A DNA stretch of 64,000 nucleotides from Actinokineospora bangkokensis (lineage in GTDB: Bacteria; Actinomycetota; Actinomycetes; Mycobacteriales; Pseudonocardiaceae). Positions 34,901 to 44,300 of the stretch are shown here, one piece after another. Location: assembly GCF_001940455.1 (NCBI RefSeq), contig NZ_MKQR01000018.1, forward strand, positions 93,702 through 157,701. The letters run 5' to 3'. Within the stretch, counting starts at the first letter, position 1, and every line of letters begins with the position of its first letter. The translations under genes were made by a program, and so were the position numbers. Under the pieces are notes generated by a model. That model did not search any database. It had not been told where the DNA came from and was given only the letters and a program-made list of their open reading frames with translations.

Positions 34901-37900
34901 CCCAACGGCAAGCTCGACACCCAGCGGCTCCCGCTGCCCGCGCGCACCGAGCGCGTCCACGAGGACCCGCGCGGCGCGACCGAGACCGCCGTCGCCCGGG
35001 TGTGGTCGCGGCTGCTGGACGTGCCGAACCCCTCGCGCACCGACGACTTCTTCGCCTCGGGCGGGCAGTCGTTGCTCGCCGCGCAGCTCACCGCGGGCGT
35101 GCGCGCCGAGCTGGGCCGCGAGCTGACCGTGCGCGCGGTGTTCGAGCACCCGACCATCGCCGCCCTGGCCGCGCACGCGCGGACCTGCCCGCGCTCGGCG
35201 GACCGGGTCACCGCCCGCCCGCGCCCCGCGCGGCTGCCGCTTTCGGCCGCGCAGCGCCGGATCTGGGTGCAGGCGCAGCTGACCGGCACCGACGCCTACG
35301 TCATCGCCGGGGCCGTGCACATCACCGGTGAGCCGCCGGTGGCGCTGCTGCGCGCCCGGCTCGACGCCCTGGTCGCCCGGCACGAGGCCCTGCGCACCAC
35401 CTTCCCCGCCGACGCCGAGGGGCCGCACCAGGTCGTGCACGCCCCCGCGCCGGTGCCGCTGCCCGTGCTCGACGCCGCCGAGCGCGAGCGGTGGGTGGCC
35501 CGCCCGTTCGACCTGGCCGCCGGGCCGCTGCTGCGGGCCGCCCTGGTGCCCACCGCCGACGGCGCGGAGCTGCTGGTCGCCGTGCACCACATCGCCTGCG
35601 ACGGCTGGTCGCTCGGCATCCTGCTCGGTGAGCTGACCGGCGGCCCCGCCCCGGAGCTGGCCGTGCAGCACGTCGACCACGCCTTGGCCGAGGCCGACCG
35701 CGACCACGGCGCCGACCTGGCGCACTGGGCCGGTGCGCTGGCCGAGCTGCCCGAGCCGCTGCGCCTGCCCGCCGACCGCCCGCGCCCCACCGAGTGGGAC
35801 GGCCGCGGCGGCGACCACTGGCAGGAGCTGGACCCGGCGCTGGCCACCCGGCTGCGCGCCACCGCCGCCGCGCACGGCGCCACCCCGTTCATGCTGCTCG
35901 CGGCCGCGTTCGCCGTCCTGGTGGGCCGGTTGTCCGCGAGCACCGACGTCGTGGTCGGCACCCCGGTCTCGCACCGGCCGGACCCGGCGCTGGAGCCGCT
36001 GGTCGGGTTGTTCCTCAACACCGTCGCGCTGCGCGTCGACCTGTCCGACGACCCGGGGTTCGACGAGCTGCTCGGCCGGGTCCGCGAGGGCGTGCTGAGC
36101 GCCCACGAGCACCAGCGCGCACCGTTCGAGGAGGTCGTCCGCCACCTCGGCGCGGTGTCCACACCGGACACCCACCCCGTGTTCCAGGTGCTGCTGTCGG
36201 TGCGCCCCGGCCTGCCGGAGCGCGTCGAGGCCGACGGCGTGACCTACCGGCCGGAGCCGCTGCCGACCGGCACGGCCAAGTTCGACCTGTCGGTGGAGGC
36301 GGTCGACCTCGACGGCGAGCGGCCCCGGCTGCGCTGGGAGTACCGCGCGCAGCTGTTCGACGCCACCACCGTCGCCCGCTTCGCCCACCACCTCGACGTG
36401 CTGCTCGACGCGCTCGCCGCCGCCCCGTCGACCCGCGTCGGCCTGCTCCCGCTGCTCACCCCCCACGAGCTCGCCACCGCCGTCGCGCACCCGGACCCGG
36501 TCGCGTCCCCCGGCGCCGCGGACCGCCTGCGCGCGGCGGTGGCCGCCCACCCCGACCGGGTCGCGCTCGTGCGCGGCGCCGAGCAGTTCACCTACGCCCA
36601 GCTGCACGACCGGGCCCAGGCCTTGGCCGCCCGGCTGCGCGCGCTGGGCGCCGGCCCGGAGCGGCTGGTGGGCCTGCACAGCGTGCGCAGCCCGCACACC
36701 GCCATCGGGCTGTGGGCGGTGCTGCTGTCCGGCGCGGCCTACCTGCCGCTGGACCCGTCGCACCCGCCCGCCCGGCTCGCGGCGATCGTCGACGCCGCGG
36801 ACCCGGTCGCCGTCCTCACCGAACCCGAGGCCGGTCCGGCACCGCGGACCACCGCACCGTTGGTGGACCTGACCGCCGACCACCCCGCCGCCGAGCCGTC
36901 CCCGGCCCAGGCGCACCCGGCGTCGTTGGCGTACGTGCTCTACACCTCCGGCTCCACCGGCACCCCCAAGGGCGTCGCGGTCACCCACGCCAACCTGGCG
37001 AACCTGCTGCACGCCATGGACGACTTGCACGGCGGCGACGAGCCGCAGCGGTGGCTGGCGCTGACCAGCCCCGCGTTCGACATCTCCGTCGTCGAGCTGG
37101 TCTGGACGCTCACCACCGGTGCCACCGTGGTGCTGCCCGACACCGCCGCGGCGGACCCCGACGACCTCGCCGGGATCACCCACCTGCAAACCACCCCGTC
37201 GCACGCCCTGCGCCTGCTGTCGCGCGGCACGGCGGCCCTGCGCGGGCTGCGGGCCACGATGCTCGGCGGCGAGCCGATCGGCCAGGCGCTGCGCGACCTG
37301 CTGGGCGAGCTGCCCGACACCCGGCACACCAACGGCTACGGCCCCACCGAGGCCACCGTGTACGCCACGACGGCCACGATCGACCCGGCCGCCACCGACA
37401 CCCCGATCGGCCGTCCGGTCGCGGGCACCGGCGCGGTCGTGCTGGAGCCCTCCGGCCTGCCCGCCCCCGACGGCGTCGTCGGTGACCTGCACCTGACCGG
37501 TGCCGGGGTCAGCCGCGGCTACCTGGGCAACCCGCGGCTGACCGCCGACCGGTTCCGCCCCGACCCGCACGGCGCCCCCGGCGCCCGCGCGTACCGCACC
37601 GGCGACCTGGTGCACCGCGAGCCCGGCGGCGTGCTGCGCTTCCACGGCCGCGCCGACCACCAGGCCAAGGTGAACGGCTACCGGGTGGAGCTGGGCGAGG
37701 TCACCGCCGCGCTGGTCCGCCACCCGGCCGTCCGCTCCGCGCACACCGCGCTGGGCCGGGCGGGCGAGATCGTGTCCTACGTCGTCTGGGCCGGGGAGCC
37801 GGAGCCGGAGGCCCTGCTCACCGACCTGTCCGCGGGCCTGCCCGGGTACATGCTGCCCGCGCACCTGGTGGACCTGCCCGAGCTGCCGCTGACCGTCAAC

Positions 37901-40900
37901 GGCAAGCTCGACACCCGCGCGCTGCCCGTCCCCGAGCCGGTGGACCGGCCGGTGCGCGCTCCCCAGGGCGAGGCCGAGCGGGCCGTGGCGGCGCTGTTCG
38001 CCGAGCTGCTGGAGGTGCCGGTCGGGTCTGCGACCGACGACTTCTTCCGGCTGGGCGGCCACTCGCTGCTGGCGACGCGCCTGGCCACCCGGCTGGGCGT
38101 GCCGCTGCGGCTGGTGTTCGACCACCCGACCGTCGCGGGGCTGGCCGCCGCCGCGGCCGAGCACGCCCCGCTGGCCGCGCCGGTGAGCGGACCTCGCCCC
38201 GAGCGGCTGCCGCTCTCGGCCGCCCAGCGCAGGGTGTGGTTCCTGGAGCAGTTCTCCCCCGGCGGTTACGCCGTCCCGGTCTCCGCCCGGATCACGCCGG
38301 CACCGAGCACCGAGCGGCTGCGAGCCGCGCTCGACGCCCTGGTGGCCCGGCACGAGGCGTTGCGCACGACCTTCCCCACCGACGGCGCGGGCCCGGTCCA
38401 GCGCATCGCCCCACCCGCCCCCCTGCCGCTGCCGGAGATCACCGAGGACGAGCGGGCGGCGTTCACCGCGCGGCCGTTCGACCTGGCCGAGGGCCCGCTG
38501 GTGCGCGCGGCGACCGTGCGGCACGCCGACGCGATCGAGCTGGTCCTGGTGCTCCACCACGCCATCTGCGACGGCTGGACGCTGGACCTGCTGCTCGACG
38601 AGCTGGTCGGCCTGCTCGACGGCACCGCCCCCGCCACCCCCGCGACCCAGTGCGCCGACCACGCCCTGTGGCAAGCGCGGCTGCTCGACGGCGGCGAGCA
38701 CGACCGGCAGCTCGCGCACTGGCGCGGCGCGCTGACCGACCCGCCCGCCGCCCTGGCCCTGCCCACCGACCGCCCCCGGCCCCGCGACCCCGCCGTCGCG
38801 GGCGCCCGGCACACCACCACGCTGCCCGCCGAGCTGGTCTCCGGGCTGCGCGAGCTGGCCACCGGGCACGGCGCGACCCTGTTCAGCGCCCTCTACGCCG
38901 CCTACACGACCACCCTGGCGCGGCTGAGCGGGCAGCCGGACGTCATCGTCGGCACGCCGGTCGCCGGGCGCACCCGCGCCGAGTGGGAGACCACCGCCGG
39001 GTTCCTGGCCAACACCACCGCCCTGCGCACTCCGGCCGAGCCCGGCACCCCCTTCGCCGAGCTGGTGCGCCGCTGCCACCGCACGGTCCTCGACGCCCAG
39101 GAGCACCAGGACCTGCCCTTCGAGCACCTGGTGGAGCAGCTGCGGCTCCCGCGCGACCACACCCGCAACCCGCTGTTCCAGGCCATGCTGGTGCTGCGCC
39201 ACGACCGGGGGGCGCGGGTGGGCGCCTGCCACGTGGTGACCACGCGGGGCCACGACACCGGCGCTGCCAAGGTGGACCTGACCCTCGCGGTGGTCGACCG
39301 CCCCGAGGGCCTGGAGCTGTCCTGGGAGTACCCGACCGCGCTGTTCGACGCGCGCACCGTCGAGGGCTTCGCCGAGGTGTTCACGACGCTGCTGCGCGCC
39401 GCCGTCGACGCGCCCGACACCCCTGTCGACGCGTTGCCGCTGCTGGCCCCCGCGCGTCGGACGGCCGCGCTGGCCGCCGGGGAGGCACCGGCTCCCGAGG
39501 GCGGTGACATCCCGGTCCTGGAGCGGTTCGCCGCACAGGTCGCCGCCGCGCCGGAGGCCGTGGCACTGCGCGACGACAGCACGGCGATGACCTACCGGCA
39601 GCTCGACGAGCGCTCCCGCGACCTGGCCGCGCACCTGCGGGCGCTCGGCGTCGGACCGGGCACGCTGGTCGGCCTGCACGCCCACCGCGGTGTCCCGCTG
39701 GTCGTCGGGATCGTGTCGGTGCTGCGCGCGGGCGGCGCCTACGTTCCCCTCGACCCGGCCTACCCGGTCGGGCGCACCCGCGCGATCCTCGACCGCGCCC
39801 GCCCGGCGCTCGTGCTGCACGACGCCCCGCCGCCGGTCGAGGGCATCCCGCTGGTTCCGCTGGACATCGAGGTGCCGCGCGCGGTCTCGGCGCCGGACCC
39901 GGCGCACCCGCTGGACCTGGCGTACGTGATCCACACCTCGGGCTCGACGGGCGCGCCCAAGGGCGTCGCGGTCACCCGGGCGGGCCTGGCGTCCTCGACC
40001 GCCGCCCGGCTGGGTGTCTACTCCGGACCGGTGCGCGGGTTCGTCCTGGTGTCCTCACCGGCCTTCGACACCTCGGTGGCGTCGATCTTCTGGAGCCTGG
40101 CCGCCGGTGCGGAGCTGTACCTGCCGCCCGCGGGCACCGAGTTGGACCTCGACCGGCTCACCGAGCTGCTGTCGCGGCCCAGCGCCACGCACCTGGTCTG
40201 CCTGCCCTCGCTCTACCGGCTGCTCGTCGAGCGCCTCGGCGGCGCCGGGCTGCGCGCGGTGGCGGTCGCGGGCGAGGCGGTGGACGCCGACCTGGTCGAC
40301 CGCCACCACCAGCTGCACCCGGACGTCGCGCTGCACAACGAGTACGGGCCCACGGAGAACACCGTGTGGAGCACCGTGTCCCGGCTGCTGCCCGGTGCGG
40401 GGACCCCGATCGGCACCCCCGTGCCCGGCTCGTCCGCCCACGTGCTAGACCCGCGTGGCGCGCCGTGCCCGGACGGTGTCGCGGGCGAGCTGTGGCTCGG
40501 CGGCGCGGGCCTGGCCCGCGGCTACCTCGGTGACGCCCGCGCCACGGCCGACCGGTTCCGCCCCGACCCGCACGGCGCCCCCGGCGCCCGCGCCTACCGC
40601 ACCGGGGACCTGGCCCGCCGCGACGCCGACGGCGCCCTGCACTTCCTGGGCCGCACCGACACCCAGGTCAAGATCCGCGGCTACCGGGTCGAGCCGGAGG
40701 AGGTCGCCGCCGTGCTGCGCGCCCACCCCGGCGTCGGCGCGGCGCACTGCGCGGCGCGGCCCGGACCGGCGGGCGCCGAACTGGTGGCCTGGTTCGCGGG
40801 CACCGGCCCGGCACCAGTGGAGCCCGAGCGGCTGTCGGCGCACCTGGCCGAGCAGCTGCCGCCCTGGCTGCGCCCCGCGCACCTGGTGCCGGTCACCGAC

Positions 40901-41320
40901 CTGCCCCGGCTGCCCAACGGCAAGGTCGACGGCGCCGCGCTGCCCGACCCGGCCCCGGCACCCGCCGTCGCCACCGGGCCGCGCACCCCGGCGGAGGAGA
41001 AGGTCAGCGAGGTGCTGGGCGCCCTGCTCGGCCGCACCGCCGTCGCGCTGGACCAGAGCTTCTTCGACCTCGGCGCGCACTCGCTGCTGCTGGTGCGCGC
41101 GTGCGAGCTGCTGCGGCCGGTGAAGCCGGACCTGCGGGTGGTGGACCTGTTCCGCCACACCACCGTCCGCAGCCTCGCGGCGTTCCTCGACGACACCGCC
41201 GCCGAGCAGGCCCCCGCCGAGGACCTGCCCGCCGAGCCCGCCGCGGGCCGCTCCCGGCTGGGCAGGCGCCGCTCCCGGCTCGCCACCACCTCCGCCGACA
41301 CCACCCTGGAGGCACCGTGA
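31991..41320 (+). CDS. Lipopeptide NRPS, T-(C-A-T)x3
   Basis: 3109 residues from the ATG at 31991. Carrier serines are S35 (acyl acceptor), S1027, S2025 and S3031. Condensation motifs HHIVCDG (near 204), HHIACDG (near 1199) and HHAICDG (near 2189) are intact; adenylation domains lie at about 520-960, 1510-1950 and 2510-2960. The first two A domains share the same eye-read pocket, D-I-V-Q-M-G-G-V-Y-K, so modules 1 and 2 should add the same amino acid; the third reads D-T-A-C-A-A-E-V-W-K. I cannot assign either. There are no epimerase, methylation or thioesterase domains. The first C domain should join the fatty acid to residue 1. The tail is Arg-rich, perhaps a docking region. Confidence 0.95.
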   Translation: MGALEDLVGLTAARLRVDVGEVGPDDAPLALGFDSLLAIGLAHDAEAELGLRLPVADVLAGATLRELAAAAGAPTRPGPRPAERGPEPPLSAGQRRMWLLDQVDPGAYTLAAAVTLPPALVRTALGGLDRVVARHESLRTTFPAPGGTPHQLVHPAAPVPVGTHRTRAEALAALTAEPFDLATGPLLRAALVDTDAPELVLVAHHIVCDGWSLEVVLDELLTTDPAPLPLQYADYALWHRDLLDGGERERQLAHWRRVLADPPAPLELPADHPLGATPKGAVHEQPVPDDLRATLGAVAAQHGVTEFTVLHAAYAAFLARVTGQRDVIVATPVANRPDPALDPLVGFFANTVALRVDLGDDPTFATLLRRCRDAVRAAQDNQDLPYEEVVDAVVGTRVPGVAPLAQTMLTLRRERGRDGLRAEQLGTGGAKFDVSLEVTDRGEHWLARWEHRADRFDPETAAAFAGWFTVLLSAAVDRPMTRVGALPLMTPAEATALVDLGEGEYVTDAAPVLDRFARAARVHAGRVALRHRGVEVTYAEFAERARRLAAELVERGAGPESLVGLHAGRGPDTVVALWAVLLSGAAYLPLDPTHPPARLAAIVAAAEPVLVLAEPGLPELPAPTLPLRGNGSTVDSDHTSTVDPVAVRPLPENLAYVLHTSGSTGVPKGVAVTHANLANLLRAMDTTLGGGTQTWLALTSTAFDISVVELVWTLTTGATVVLPDDRPVTEQLTGITHLQTTPSYATRLLSSDAPALAGLRALMLGGEAITPALRSLLAQLPRTRLINGYGPTEATVYATTESIDPTADHTPIGLPVAGTTARVLDAAGEAMPTRAELCLGGAGVARGYLGNPRLTAARFRPDPHGEPGSRLYRTGDLAQVDAEGTLHYHGRADQQAKVNGYRVELGEVTAALTAHPAVSAAHTAITPGPEITAYLVGAVDADELRAHLAGLLPAWMHPAHLVVLDELPLNPNGKLDTQRLPLPARTERVHEDPRGATETAVARVWSRLLDVPNPSRTDDFFASGGQSLLAAQLTAGVRAELGRELTVRAVFEHPTIAALAAHARTCPRSADRVTARPRPARLPLSAAQRRIWVQAQLTGTDAYVIAGAVHITGEPPVALLRARLDALVARHEALRTTFPADAEGPHQVVHAPAPVPLPVLDAAERERWVARPFDLAAGPLLRAALVPTADGAELLVAVHHIACDGWSLGILLGELTGGPAPELAVQHVDHALAEADRDHGADLAHWAGALAELPEPLRLPADRPRPTEWDGRGGDHWQELDPALATRLRATAAAHGATPFMLLAAAFAVLVGRLSASTDVVVGTPVSHRPDPALEPLVGLFLNTVALRVDLSDDPGFDELLGRVREGVLSAHEHQRAPFEEVVRHLGAVSTPDTHPVFQVLLSVRPGLPERVEADGVTYRPEPLPTGTAKFDLSVEAVDLDGERPRLRWEYRAQLFDATTVARFAHHLDVLLDALAAAPSTRVGLLPLLTPHELATAVAHPDPVASPGAADRLRAAVAAHPDRVALVRGAEQFTYAQLHDRAQALAARLRALGAGPERLVGLHSVRSPHTAIGLWAVLLSGAAYLPLDPSHPPARLAAIVDAADPVAVLTEPEAGPAPRTTAPLVDLTADHPAAEPSPAQAHPASLAYVLYTSGSTGTPKGVAVTHANLANLLHAMDDLHGGDEPQRWLALTSPAFDISVVELVWTLTTGATVVLPDTAAADPDDLAGITHLQTTPSHALRLLSRGTAALRGLRATMLGGEPIGQALRDLLGELPDTRHTNGYGPTEATVYATTATIDPAATDTPIGRPVAGTGAVVLEPSGLPAPDGVVGDLHLTGAGVSRGYLGNPRLTADRFRPDPHGAPGARAYRTGDLVHREPGGVLRFHGRADHQAKVNGYRVELGEVTAALVRHPAVRSAHTALGRAGEIVSYVVWAGEPEPEALLTDLSAGLPGYMLPAHLVDLPELPLTVNGKLDTRALPVPEPVDRPVRAPQGEAERAVAALFAELLEVPVGSATDDFFRLGGHSLLATRLATRLGVPLRLVFDHPTVAGLAAAAAEHAPLAAPVSGPRPERLPLSAAQRRVWFLEQFSPGGYAVPVSARITPAPSTERLRAALDALVARHEALRTTFPTDGAGPVQRIAPPAPLPLPEITEDERAAFTARPFDLAEGPLVRAATVRHADAIELVLVLHHAICDGWTLDLLLDELVGLLDGTAPATPATQCADHALWQARLLDGGEHDRQLAHWRGALTDPPAALALPTDRPRPRDPAVAGARHTTTLPAELVSGLRELATGHGATLFSALYAAYTTTLARLSGQPDVIVGTPVAGRTRAEWETTAGFLANTTALRTPAEPGTPFAELVRRCHRTVLDAQEHQDLPFEHLVEQLRLPRDHTRNPLFQAMLVLRHDRGARVGACHVVTTRGHDTGAAKVDLTLAVVDRPEGLELSWEYPTALFDARTVEGFAEVFTTLLRAAVDAPDTPVDALPLLAPARRTAALAAGEAPAPEGGDIPVLERFAAQVAAAPEAVALRDDSTAMTYRQLDERSRDLAAHLRALGVGPGTLVGLHAHRGVPLVVGIVSVLRAGGAYVPLDPAYPVGRTRAILDRARPALVLHDAPPPVEGIPLVPLDIEVPRAVSAPDPAHPLDLAYVIHTSGSTGAPKGVAVTRAGLASSTAARLGVYSGPVRGFVLVSSPAFDTSVASIFWSLAAGAELYLPPAGTELDLDRLTELLSRPSATHLVCLPSLYRLLVERLGGAGLRAVAVAGEAVDADLVDRHHQLHPDVALHNEYGPTENTVWSTVSRLLPGAGTPIGTPVPGSSAHVLDPRGAPCPDGVAGELWLGGAGLARGYLGDARATADRFRPDPHGAPGARAYRTGDLARRDADGALHFLGRTDTQVKIRGYRVEPEEVAAVLRAHPGVGAAHCAARPGPAGAELVAWFAGTGPAPVEPERLSAHLAEQLPPWLRPAHLVPVTDLPRLPNGKVDGAALPDPAPAPAVATGPRTPAEEKVSEVLGALLGRTAVALDQSFFDLGAHSLLLVRACELLRPVKPDLRVVDLFRHTTVRSLAAFLDDTAAEQAPAEDLPAEPAAGRSRLGRRRSRLATTSADTTLEAP
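33878..33925 (+). other. Low-GC insert inside the first A domain
   Basis: 48 bases of about 42% GC (20 of 48 by hand count) inside a gene that is otherwise far richer. It encodes residues 630-645 (NGSTVDSDHTSTVDPV) between core motifs A2 and A3, with codons such as AAT, ACA, GTA and AGT that are rare nearby. It contains two imperfect 12-bp copies (33884-33895 and 33908-33919, 10 of 12 identical). The frame stays open. Confidence 0.85.
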
Positions 41321-44300
41321 CCACCCAGCTGCCCGCGACCCGCGCGGTCCCCGAGCCCGCGGCCGACCCGGCCGCGGTGCGCGCGGTGCCCGCAGCAGCG
41401 GAGCCGCCGCTGGACGCCATCGCCGTGGTCGGGCTGGCCTGCCGGGTGCCGGGGGCGGACTCCGCCGACGCGTTCTGGGCCAACCTGCTCGCGGGCGTGG
41501 ACTCGGTCACCGACGGGCCGGGCGGGGCCCGCGGCGAACTGGGCGGCGCCGACCTGTTCGACGCCCCGTTCTTCGGCTTCAGCCCGCTGGAGGCCCAGCG
41601 CACCGACCCGCAGCACCGGCTGTTCCTGGAGTGCGTGCACACCGCGCTCGACGACGCCGGGCACGGCGACCCCGCGCGCAGGCCGGTCACCGGGCTGTTC
41701 GCCGGGTCCTCGGCCTCCACCCACCTGCTCGACCTGCTGGCCAGCCCCCGGCACACCGCCGACCTCGACGAGTCCGAGCTGGTCATCGCCTGCGACAAGG
41801 ACTACCTGGCCACCCGGGTCGCCCACCGGCTCGACCTGCGCGGCCCCGCGCTGGTGGTGCAGACCGCCTGCTCCACCTCGCTGGTCGCGGTGCACCTGGC
41901 CGCCCAGGCGCTGCTGGCCGGGGAGTGCGACCTGGCCGTGGCGGGCGGGGTCGCGGTGCGCGGCCGCCCGGCCGGGGCCACCGCGGGCGGGCGGGGCACC
42001 GGCCGCGACGGCATGGTGTCCCCCGACGGGCGCTGCCGCGCCTTCGACGCCGACGCCTCGGGCATGGTCCCCGGCGACGGCGTCGGCGCGGTCGTGCTGC
42101 GCCGCCTCGACGACGCGCTGGCCGCGGGCGACCGGGTGCTCGCCGTGTTGCGCGGCACCGCGGTCAACAACGACGGCACCGCCAAGGCCGGCTACACCGC
42201 GCCGTCGGTGAGCGGGCAGGTGCGGGTCATCCGCGCCGCGCACGCCGCGGGCGGCACCGACCCGGCCGAGGTCGGCTACGTCGAGGCGCACGGCACCGGC
42301 ACCCGGCTGGGCGACCCGGTCGAGGTCGCCGCGCTGGCCGAGGCGCTGGGCCCCGGCGCGCCCTGCTGGCTGGGCTCGGTGAAGACCAACATCGGCCACC
42401 TGGACGCGGCGGCCGGGGTGATCTCGCTGATCAAGGCCGTGCGCGCGGTGAGCACCGGCACCATCCCCCCGACCCTGCACTTCCGCGCCCCGAACCCGGA
42501 GCTGGGCCTGGCGGGCAGCCGCTTCCGCGTCGTCACCGAGCCCACCGCGCTGCGCGGGCCGGTGGCGGTCAGCTCGTTCGGCATCGGCGGCACCAACGCC
42601 CACGCGGTGCTGGAGGCCGCGCCCGCGCCCGCCCCCGCCGACGCGCACCGGCCGTGGCAGGTCGTGCCGGTCAGCGCCCGCACCCCGGCCGCGCTGGCCG
42701 CCGCCGTCGAGGCCACCGCAGCCGCGCTGGCCGGGCGCACCGGAGCCGACCTCGCCGACGCCGCGCACACCCTGCAGGTGGGCAGGCGCCCGTTCGAGCA
42801 CCGCGTCGCGGTGGCCGCCCGCACCGGTGACGAGGCCGCCGCCGCGCTCGCCGCCGCCCGACCGGGCGTGGTCGGGCGGCCCGGGGTGGCGTTGCTGTTC
42901 TCCGGGCAGGGCGCCCAGCACCCGGGGATGGCCGCCGGGCTGCGCGCCACCGAGCCGGTGTTCCGCGCCGAGTTCGACGCCTGCCTGGCGGTCGCCGCCG
43001 ACCTCGGCACCGACCTGCGCCCCGCCCTCGCCGACGCGGGGTTGCTGCGGCGCACCGAGTTCGCCCAGCCCGCCCTGTTCGCCGTCGAGCACGCGCTGGC
43101 CGTGCTGTGGGCGTCCTGGGGCGTGGTGCCCACCGCCGTGCTCGGCCACAGCGTCGGGGAGCTGGCCGCGGCCGTGGCCGCCGGGGTGCTCGACCGCGAC
43201 GACGCGCTGGGCCTGGCCGTGGTCCGGGGCCGGGCCATGGCCGCCTGCCCGCCGGGGGCGATGCTGGCCGTCGCCGCCGCGGTCGACCCCGCGCAGCTGC
43301 CGCCCGGGGTGGAGGTGGCCGCGGTGAACGCCGCCACCCAGACCACCGTCGCGGGCCCGCGCGCGGCTGTCACCGCCTACGCCGAGGAGTGCGCCGCCCG
43401 AGGCGTGCGCACCCGGCTGCTGCACACCTCGCACGCCTTCCACACCGCCGCGATGGAGCCCGCCGTCGCAGAGGTGAGCGCGCACGCCTCCGGAATAGTG
43501 CACAGGATCCCGCGGATCCCCTTCCACTCCACGCTCACCGGCGGCCCGGTGTCCACTGTGGATGACGCGTACTGGGGCTCGCAGCTGCGCTGCCCGGTGC
43601 GCTTCGCCGACGCCCTGGCCGGGGTCACCGCGCCGGTGCTCGTCGAGGTCGGACCCGGCCGCGGGCTGGTCGAGCTGGCCGGACCGCGCGCCGTGCCGAG
43701 CCTGCCCACCGCCACCGGCACCGACGACCCCGCCGGGACCATGGCCGCCGCCGCGGCCCACCTGTGGCGCGCCGGGGTGCCGGTGCGCTGGAGCGGCCTG
43801 CACAGCGGGCAGCGGCGCAGGCGCGTCAGCCTGCCCGGGTACGCCTTCGAGCGCACCAGCCACCGCCTCGACACCCCCGCCACCCCGGCCGCCCCCGTCG
43901 CCACCCCGGCGCCCCTGCCCGCCCCGGCCGCACCGCCCACCGGCACCGCGGCCGCGGTCGCGGCGGTGTGGGAGCGGTTCCTCGGCGTGCCGACCGTCGG
44001 CCAGGACGAGTCGTTCTTCGCCCTCGGCGGGCACTCGCTGCTCGGGCTGCGGGTGCTCGACGAGCTGGCCGAGCTGACCGGCGTCCGGCTGCCGCTGGCC
44101 GCCCTCTACGACCACCCCACCGCCGCCGAGCTGGCCGCCGCCCTGGACTCCGCCGAGCAGGCCGATCCCGCGGACGCCGACCCGGCCCAGGCAGGCCCGA
44201 TCCTCCCCGTGCCGCACGACGGCGCGCCGCTCTCGCCCACCCAGGAGCGGTTCTGGCTGCGCCAGCGGGCCACCCCCGGCGACACGGCGGGGACGGTGGC

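Noticed and set aside
33293..39934. Antisense open frame of over 2,200 codons opposite the lipopeptide NRPS
   Set aside because: It is the mirror of a high-GC coding frame: Arg/Gly/Gln/Val/His-rich low-complexity translation with no domain, while the plus strand gives clear C-A-T modules.
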